A DNA stretch of 64,000 nucleotides from Nymphalis io (taxonomy: Eukaryota > Arthropoda > Insecta > Lepidoptera > Nymphalidae). The notes under the pieces are model-generated. The model was not told the DNA's origin, made no database searches, and saw only the letters and a list, made by a program, of their open reading frames with translations. Both the position numbers and the translations under genes were made by a program. Numbering within the stretch: position 1 is the first letter of the stretch; each line of letters opens with the position of its first letter. Positions 58,801 to 64,000 of this stretch are shown in pieces. The DNA is taken from positions 2,919,001 through 2,983,000 of the forward strand of contig NC_065895.1 in NCBI RefSeq assembly GCF_905147045.1, read 5' to 3'.

Positions 58801-61800
58801 TTCTGAAAGAGCTGGCTAACATCTTTAATTCCGTCCTCCACAATGGCATAACACCGAAGGCATGGAGCAGAAGTGTGGTGGTGCTGTTTTTCAAGAAGGG
58901 CGATAAAGCTCTTCTGAAAAACTACCGCCCCATTTCACTTTTAAGCCATGTTTACAAATTGTTTTCGAGGGTAATCACGAATCGTCTTGCCCGAAAATTC
59001 GATGACTTCCAACCCGTGGAACAGGCTGGGTTTCGAAAAGGCTTCAGTACCGTAGACCACATACACACACTAAGGCAAATAATACAGAAGACCGAGGAAT
59101 ATAATCAGCCTCTATGCCTAGCGTTTGTGGACTACGAAAAAGCCTTCGATACCATCGAGACCTGGGCTGTTCTGGAATCCATGCAGAGATGCCTAATTGA
59201 CTGTCGGTATGTCCAGGTGGTGAAGTGTTTGTACGAAGCCGCAACCATGACCGTCCAAGTACAAGATCAGAGCACAAGACCAATCCAATTGCATCGCGGG
59301 GTAAGACAGGGAGATGTAATATCACCGCAACTCTTTACCAATGCATTGGAGAACGTCTTCAAGACGCTCGATTGGAACGGACGCGGCATTAATATAAATG
59401 GCCAACACATTACACATCTGCGATTTGCCGACGACATTGTCATCATGGCGGAGACTCTGCAGGATTTGGAAGAGATGCTAAACAGCCTGAGCGATTCTTC
59501 AAGACAAGTAGGTCTCGGGATGAAGATTGAAAAGACCAAAATTATGGCAAACCGTCATGTATCCCCGAGACCAGTGGTCGTAAATGGCTCTCCACTTGAA
59601 GTTGTGCAGGAATATATCTACCTGGGCCAAACTATACAACTTGGCCGGCACAATTTTGAGAAGGAGGCTAAAAGAAGAATACGTTTGGGCTGGGCGGCAT
59701 TCGGGAGGTTACGTCATATTTTTGAATCGTCGATTCCACAGTCGCTTAAGACCAGGGTCTTCAATCAGTGCGTCCTACCTGTAATGACTTACGGTGCCGA
59801 AACGTGGACACTTACCGTAGGACTGGTCCACCAATTTAGGGTCGCTCAGCGAGCAATGGAACGCGCGATGCTTGGGGTTTCTCTGGCAGATAGAATCCGA
59901 AATGAGGACATTCGCCAGAGAACTAAAGTCACCGACATCGCGCTTAAAATTAGCTCGCTGAAGTGGAAGTGGGCTGGTCATGTCTCCAGGCGCATTGATG
60001 GCCGATGGAGCCGACACGTGTTGGAGTGGAGACCACGCTTAGGCAAACGTAGTGTAGGACGCCCTGTGACAAGATGGGCCGACGATTTAAAAAAGGTGGC
60101 AGGTTCGGGATGGATGCGGACTGCCCAAGATCGGGATGGTTGGCGTTCTATGGGGGAGGCTTTCGTCCAGCAGTGGACGGCAAAAGGCTGAAAAAAAAAA
60201 AAAATACCTTGCTTATCTAAGTAACATATTTAATGAGGAAAAATATTATAGGATGGATTAAATTTTTTTATAATTTTTATATTACTGATATTCGTCGCCG
60301 GCGATTTATCTACCCACAACAATACGTTGTAATGCCATAACAGACACAACGTACCATTGAAAATCAATATAGGGTTTTGGAACCCAATTTGAAAGTTGAG
60401 TACACTATTTGTGACATACCACGATTTTTTATTGCTTTTTACTCTTTATAGTTTTTTCGTTTATATGTAGTTGATAGGTATTCAAAAATAAATATTTTAT
60501 TTTTAAATTGTAAAATGTTGTTCTAATTCTTACTATGTTTTAAATATATAAACTTTCACTTGTTATTAATACAATAATAATTTATCTTTCTTAATACAAG
60601 AAAAAATAAATAAAAAAACAGCTGGAAATCTTTGTAGCTATTCCTCCCAAAGATTTTTAATTTTGTCATCGTGACAAAATTAAAATCTTATCGTTATTAA
60701 GAATAAATTCTATATTAAGAAAAAAAATGTTTTACTTTTTTTCAGCCTCGTTATAAGTGCACCAAGAGCTGATGATATTGGACAAATATATAATTACGAC
60801 ACGAAAACCGATAACTTAGACAAATTTGATTTACAGCTTATAAGAGGTAAATTTATTTTGAAAACAAATTCAATGATATGTTAATTCTTTATCATGACCT
60901 CATTAATTAAAGGTCACTATTAAAATACACTTATTATTAACATTAAAATGAATCTAGTCTACGTATGACTAAAGGTAAAATGGCCACCCGACCACCAGGA
61001 TGGTAAGTTATCACTATCACCCATTGACATTTTTTTATATTATTAGTAGGTGGACGAGCATATGGGCCACCTGATGGTAAGTGGTCACCAACGCCCATAG
61101 ACATTGGCATTATAAGAAATGTTAACCATCGCTTACATCGCCAATGCGCCAGTAACCTTGGGTACTAAGAAGTTGTGCCTGTAATTACACTGGCTCACTC
61201 ACCCTTCAAACCGGAACACAACACTACCAAGTACTGCTATTTTGCGGCAGAATATATAATGAGTGGGTGGTACCTACCTAGACGAGCTTGCACGAAGCCC
61301 TACCACCAGTTTACCTCTACCTAGCCCTACCACATTTTCAGTGTTATGTATTTTTCCTAAAGTTACACTGGTTCACTCACGCTTCAAACACAACAATACT
61401 AAATATTGCTTATTGCTGTTTGAAGATCGAACATGTAATGAGTGAGTGGTACCAGACGATCTTGCACAGAGCCCTACCACCAGTATTCAATTTCATTTCT
61501 CAAAAAATTTTCTCCATCTGTGCAGGACGTATCTATCATACGTCACAAGCGTCATATATACGAGTGTACAAATGCCAAAGTTCATTTGTATATTTGTTTG
61601 TTACGCTTACGCATCTTAACTACTTAATCAATCATGAAAATTTGCATTCGAGTTATCAGGAGTACAGAAATGGACATAGTACGCCTACCTAATACCGGCC
61701 CTAGAACTTTTCAAACATTTATCGCAAATTATATATTTTTTGTACTGTTGTGTTTCGATTTGAAGGGTGAGTGAACCAGTGTAATTACAGGCACAAGGAA

Positions 61801-62576
61801 TATAATATCATAGATCTTATGATAAGCGCCTCATAATTTATGATTAAGTTTGAAAGATCACGCAATGACAGATTCTATGGCCGATGAACACTTAGCAGGT
61901 GATACGTTTGCTCATTTGACTTCCGTAAAAAAATACTATCATTGCTTATTCTTTCATAAATAAATACGATGTCCGATTATAAACGATAACATTATGTAGA
62001 ACAATTAACATTATAAGCTTCCCCCTACAGAAGTTAAGAAGTATAAGCATGACTATTGGCTGGGAGCCACTGTCACAAAGGGATCTTCATTCTTCGTGGT
62101 GAGTAGTAAATTATTTATTTATTTATTTTTACATACAATGTCATGACACTTATAGCATATATATATTTTTTGTAGTATAGGTAGGCGGACGAGCATATGG
62201 GCCACCTTATGGTAAGTGGTCACTAACGCCAATAGACATTGGCATTTTAAGAAATGTTATCGCTATCATATGTTGACATCGCTTACATCACCAATGCGCC
62301 ACCAACCCTTGGAACCAAGATAACCCTTCAAATCGGAACACAAAAATACCAAGTACTGCCGTTTTGCGGTAGAATATCTGATGAGTAAGTGGTACCTATC
62401 CAGATGAGCTTGTACAAAGCCCTACCATCAATAAAAATATAAAATAATACATACATCATCTAAGTTTCGGCCGATAATTATTCTGTTTTAAATAGAGTAT
62501 TTTTTTAAATTAAATACTATTAAATTAAAACTAAATTTTATATTCCAGACTTGCGCTCCAAGAGTTGTAGAATACA
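55864..62576 (+). CDS. Integrin alpha subunit, gene 3 (PS3-like, tentative), 5' part only
   Basis: Exons found: 55864-55870, 56430-56571, 60746-60846, 62031-62098, 62549-62576 (346 nt, 115 codons and one base). Phases agree at all four junctions. Exon 1 is ATG, AAA and one base before GTGAGT, as in gene 1. The leader is MKRLYWIIILWYMNIS. FG-GAP starts are AYFGYSMAF and LVISAPRADDIG; then DYWLGATV and the TCAPRVVEY stretch that matches ICTPRY of gene 2. Exon 3 is 101 nt, the same length and phase as exon 3 of gene 2, so genes 2 and 3 look like the closer pair. The last exon seen is only 28 nt, because an intron interrupts the CAPR region that is unbroken in genes 1 and 2. Exons for the rest must lie beyond the window. 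Intron 2 holds a retrotransposon. Confidence 0.83.
56186..56262 (-). repeat. Dispersed repeat, family D, fragment
   Basis: ATAGTATTTCTTATAGTGCC and the CATCATCAGGTGATCCGCTT block, diverged. Intron 1 of integrin gene 3. Confidence 0.45.
56988..57683 (-). pseudogene. RTE apurinic/apyrimidinic-type endonuclease, N-terminal part, inverted and frameshifted
   Basis: Read on the minus strand from 57683: a glycine-rich leader, then LATYNGRSLR and INWDIVGLSEVRRQGE, with the acidic residue of the EEP endonuclease fold. The frame breaks near 57360 and resumes with LIHKSL, VIQVYAPTNTDEE and IVMGDFNAKVG, which includes the D-x-N catalytic pair. It ends at the inversion edge. The C-terminal endonuclease motif GSDHRLV is on the plus strand at about 58047-58076. 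Not functional in this copy. Confidence 0.85.
57925..58440 (+). pseudogene. RTE endonuclease C-terminus and linker, frameshifted
   Basis: WTWRSPD, NKIDFILSN and GSDHRLVRG are in one frame; the sequence moves to a second frame near 58170 (SFQLELQNR, LETRQGIDDATNGLV) and back to the first near 58440. Two small indels therefore separate it from the RT frame. Confidence 0.8.
58425..60191 (+). CDS. RTE-type reverse transcriptase, open frame of 588 codons
   Basis: Uninterrupted frame; the formal start at 58425 is only the first ATG after an upstream frameshift. The RT fold is complete: NNKAPGDDGI (105-114), FFKKGD and NYRPISLLS (155-174), EQAGFRKGFSTVDH (199-212), FVDYEKAFDT (234-243) with a catalytic aspartate, RQGDVISP (294-301) and the FADD active-site box (334-337) with the other two. 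The C-terminal region carries VMTYGAETWTLT and the RWSRHVLEWRPR stretch shared with the fragment at 50331. It copies the element RNA at the nicked target site when expressed with an intact endonuclease. This copy cannot be autonomous because its endonuclease is inverted and frameshifted, yet the RT frame shows no stop, so the insertion looks young. Confidence 0.88.
   Translation: MTQDETRNIEDAIALNRGSKVLAKSHTSCCHLTKLRTIQGTTVTSKPEILAEVEKYYGDLYSSRVPPPESHSADDPRARLTRHLSDDLPDIDLGEIRIALGQLGNNKAPGDDGITSELLKAGGTPVLKELANIFNSVLHNGITPKAWSRSVVVLFFKKGDKALLKNYRPISLLSHVYKLFSRVITNRLARKFDDFQPVEQAGFRKGFSTVDHIHTLRQIIQKTEEYNQPLCLAFVDYEKAFDTIETWAVLESMQRCLIDCRYVQVVKCLYEAATMTVQVQDQSTRPIQLHRGVRQGDVISPQLFTNALENVFKTLDWNGRGININGQHITHLRFADDIVIMAETLQDLEEMLNSLSDSSRQVGLGMKIEKTKIMANRHVSPRPVVVNGSPLEVVQEYIYLGQTIQLGRHNFEKEAKRRIRLGWAAFGRLRHIFESSIPQSLKTRVFNQCVLPVMTYGAETWTLTVGLVHQFRVAQRAMERAMLGVSLADRIRNEDIRQRTKVTDIALKISSLKWKWAGHVSRRIDGRWSRHVLEWRPRLGKRSVGRPVTRWADDLKKVAGSGWMRTAQDRDGWRSMGEAFVQQWTAKG
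60649..60689. repeat. Near-perfect inverted repeat in intron 2 of integrin gene 3
   Basis: TTAATTTTGTCA and its reverse complement lie around a 3-nt loop; the arms extend to about 18 bp with one extra T. Confidence 0.6.
61031..61312 (+). repeat. Dispersed repeat, family D, near full length
   Basis: All D blocks in order from a T-run to GCACGAAGCCCTACCACCAG. A second, partial 3' D copy follows at about 61331-61490. Intron 3 of integrin gene 3. Confidence 0.8.
61738..61925 (-). repeat. Dispersed repeat, family D, diverged inverted copy
   Basis: CGATTTGAAGGGTGAGTGAA and CAGTGTAATTACAGGCACAA blocks, then decayed sequence. Confidence 0.6.
62158..62431 (+). repeat. Dispersed repeat, family D, near full length
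   Basis: TAGTATAGGTAGGCGGACGA to GTACAAAGCCCTACCATC with a small internal deletion. Intron 4 of integrin gene 3. Confidence 0.78.
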
Positions 62577-62717
62577 GTAAGTTTTTTAATATATTTTTAT
62601 TTACTTTAAATATAAAACATATTTTGATTATATAATAGACAATATTGTTTAATGTTATTTAATGTCTAAACCAATTCACAATGCAATAATGATCATCGAA
62701 TATATTTAAAGTGTAAT

Positions 62718-63020
62718 AACAGTAACAGTAACAGCCTGTGAATGTACCACTGCTGGGCTAAGGCCTCCTCTTCCTTTTTGAGGAGAAGGTTTAGAGCTTA
62801 TTCCACCACGCTGCTCCAATGCGGCTTGGTGAAATACACATGAGGCAGAATTTTAGTGAAATTCGACACATGCAGGTTTCCTCACGCTGTTTTCCTTCAC
62901 CGTCTAGCACAAGATGAACTATAATAACAAATTTAAAACATGAAAATTCAGTGATGCCTTCCCGGGTTTGAACGATCATCAGTTAAGATTCACGCGTTCT
63001 TACCACTGGGCCATCTCGGC
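62718..63020 (-). mobile_element. SINE family A, full length, inverted
   Basis: From the GTAACAGTAACAGCC tail to GGCCATCTCGGCC head, small deletion in the B-box region. Confidence 0.82.
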
Positions 63021-63049
63021 CGTTAGCCCGGCTAGCTCAATCGGTAGAG
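63021..63049 (+). other. tRNA-Lys-like 5' fragment next to a SINE
   Basis: GCCCGGCTAGCTCAATCGGT plus AGAG resembles the first 24 nt (A-box half) of an insect tRNA-Lys with one change in the D-loop. The rest of a tRNA is absent, so this is a fragment, not a tRNA gene. Confidence 0.6.
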
Positions 63050-63199
63050 AGGTAATAATAGTATAAAAATAAATTAAATAATTTATTATTAAAAATGTAG
63101 TAGTATGTCTAGTTTTCATTATAAAATTATTCTGCTAGGAGACTAAACGACTCTTCAAGTAACGAAACGTAAGTAAGAATATTTATAAAACTTATACAG

Positions 63200-63503
63200 T
63201 AAACAGTAACAGCCTGTTAATGACCCACTGCTGGGCTAAGGCCTCCTCTCCCTTTTGAGTAGAAGGTTTGGAGCTTATTCCACCACGCTGCTCCAATGCG
63301 GGTTGGTAGAATACACATGTGGCAGAATTTCAATGAAATTAGACACATGCAGGTTTCATCACGATGTTTTCCTTCACCGTTAAGCACGAGATGAATTATA
63401 AACACAAATTAAGCACATGAAAATTCAGTGGTGCTTGCCCGGGTTTGAACCCACGATCATCGGTTAAGATTAACGCGTTCTTACCACTAGGCCATCTCGG
63501 CTT
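63200..63503 (-). mobile_element. SINE family A, full length, inverted
   Basis: Well-preserved copy about 180 bp after the previous one, from the AAACAGTAACAGCCTG tail to GGCCATCTCGGCTT. Confidence 0.83.
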
Positions 63504-64000
63504 CTTATAACTCTTGTTAATTAATTTTTAAAAATCTAAATTTTTTGATAAAGTCTTGGGTTGAGTTGTATCATGTTGTGAATAGAAAAATAAATTAAAT
63601 AGTTTTCAAAGGAGAAGTTAAGACACATATTCAAAACAAAGTTACATTTGAATAAATTTATTTGTTGTTTTTCAAACGCATTATTTTTCTACAAACATTT
63701 CCTCGTTTTGTATTAAGCGTTGATATTTGATGGCTCATTTATATTATATATTATAAATTAATTTTATATAAGCCCGTATAAGAAATTAAATATACTTCAA
63801 TCCGACATATCATAAAAAAACGAAATCACGTTATAAATTATGAATTTACTCAGAAATCAAAATATAATGAAATAAATAACATTATAGGTATATTAACTAA
63901 GCTCTAACATGTATATCCAAAGCCAATTCAATTCAAAAAAAAAAGGTATTCAATGTTATGACGATCTAATACGAAATTCTTAATATATTTGACGTTGCGT

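Larger units (their letters stand above)
56976..60214 (+). mobile_element. RTE-type non-LTR retrotransposon with inverted 5' half and 12-bp target-site duplication
   Basis: The insertion covers about 56988-60202. AATACCTTGCTT occurs at 56976-56987 and again at 60203-60214 after an A-run. The left part (56988 to about 57920) holds the 5' UTR and N-terminal endonuclease on the minus strand; the right part (about 57925-60191) resumes the endonuclease on the plus strand and continues through the reverse transcriptase to the stop. The two halves meet almost without loss: the minus-strand frame stops at NSFFQ at the left edge, and the plus-strand frame resumes near KPQRKWTW. That is the pattern of 5' inversion by twin priming. 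Element type judged from EN-RT order, short 3' UTR and motif style (RTE, resembling lepidopteran HmRTE). It lies in intron 2 of integrin gene 3. Confidence 0.88.
62577..64000. other. Intron or right flank of integrin gene 3
   Basis: After the donor at 62577 there are two inverted SINE A copies and AT-rich sequence. I found no further exon of the integrin in the remaining 1.4 kb. Confidence 0.55.

Noticed and set aside
58592..60017. Minus-strand frames of 80-100 aa
   Set aside because: Shadows of the intact 588-codon RT frame.
63217..63405. 62-aa minus-strand frame similar to frames at 20184, 62791, 2294 and 11899
   Set aside because: The resemblance comes from the shared SINE A body, not from a conserved protein; the frames differ in start, end and stops.
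1..64000. CRISPR arrays, operons, ribosome binding sites or riboswitches
   Set aside because: The genes are intron-rich and metazoan; the repeated sequences are dispersed SINEs and not regularly spaced arrays.

Overview
The window is eukaryotic nuclear DNA: AT-rich, with short GT-AG exons separated by introns full of short interspersed repeats. Three things point to Lepidoptera, probably a butterfly: tRNA-headed SINEs resembling the Heliconius Metulj type, RTE-type LINEs resembling the HmRTE group, and the gene types present. That placement rests on memory of these families, not on a search.

Layout. (1) 2004-10246, plus strand: a complete nine-exon secreted zinc carboxypeptidase (M14, procarboxypeptidase A/B type, 422 aa) with all catalytic residues. 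(2) 12235-33113, minus strand: a complete 25-exon integrin alpha subunit (982 aa), reconstructed with phase agreement across every junction; it converges on the carboxypeptidase gene. (3) 35396-54152, plus strand: a second 25-exon integrin alpha gene (about 975 aa), head-to-head with the first. Its frame is consistent everywhere except at the exon 14/15 junction, where one nucleotide is missing under GT-AG rules. (4) 55864 to beyond 62576, plus strand: the 5' part of a third integrin alpha gene in tandem with the second. Its intron 2 carries a 3.2-kb RTE-type retrotransposon with an inverted 5' half and a 12-bp target-site duplication. So this is a local cluster of integrin alpha paralogs (PS3-like by general character; subfamily tentative).

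Each integrin begins with a tiny first coding exon (7, 10 and 7 nt) and a phase-1 intron inside the signal peptide, then a beta-propeller of FG-GAP repeats, the leg domains, one transmembrane helix and a short tail. Genes 1 and 2 are followed to the tail; gene 3 leaves the window early in its propeller. Integrin alpha chains pair with a beta subunit at the plasma membrane as matrix or cell-contact receptors. The carboxypeptidase is a secreted, probably digestive enzyme with no evident functional link to them.

Between exons lie at least four dispersed repeat families. Family A (Metulj-like), B and C are tRNA-headed SINEs; D is a repeat of about 290 bp of unknown class. There are also LINE fragments. 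Structural oddities in integrin gene 2 include a 259-bp tandem duplication across a splice acceptor, a 173-bp direct repeat on both sides of exon 21, a changed GFFKR motif and loss of a calcium loop. No true RNA gene, CRISPR array or bacterial-type feature was seen.
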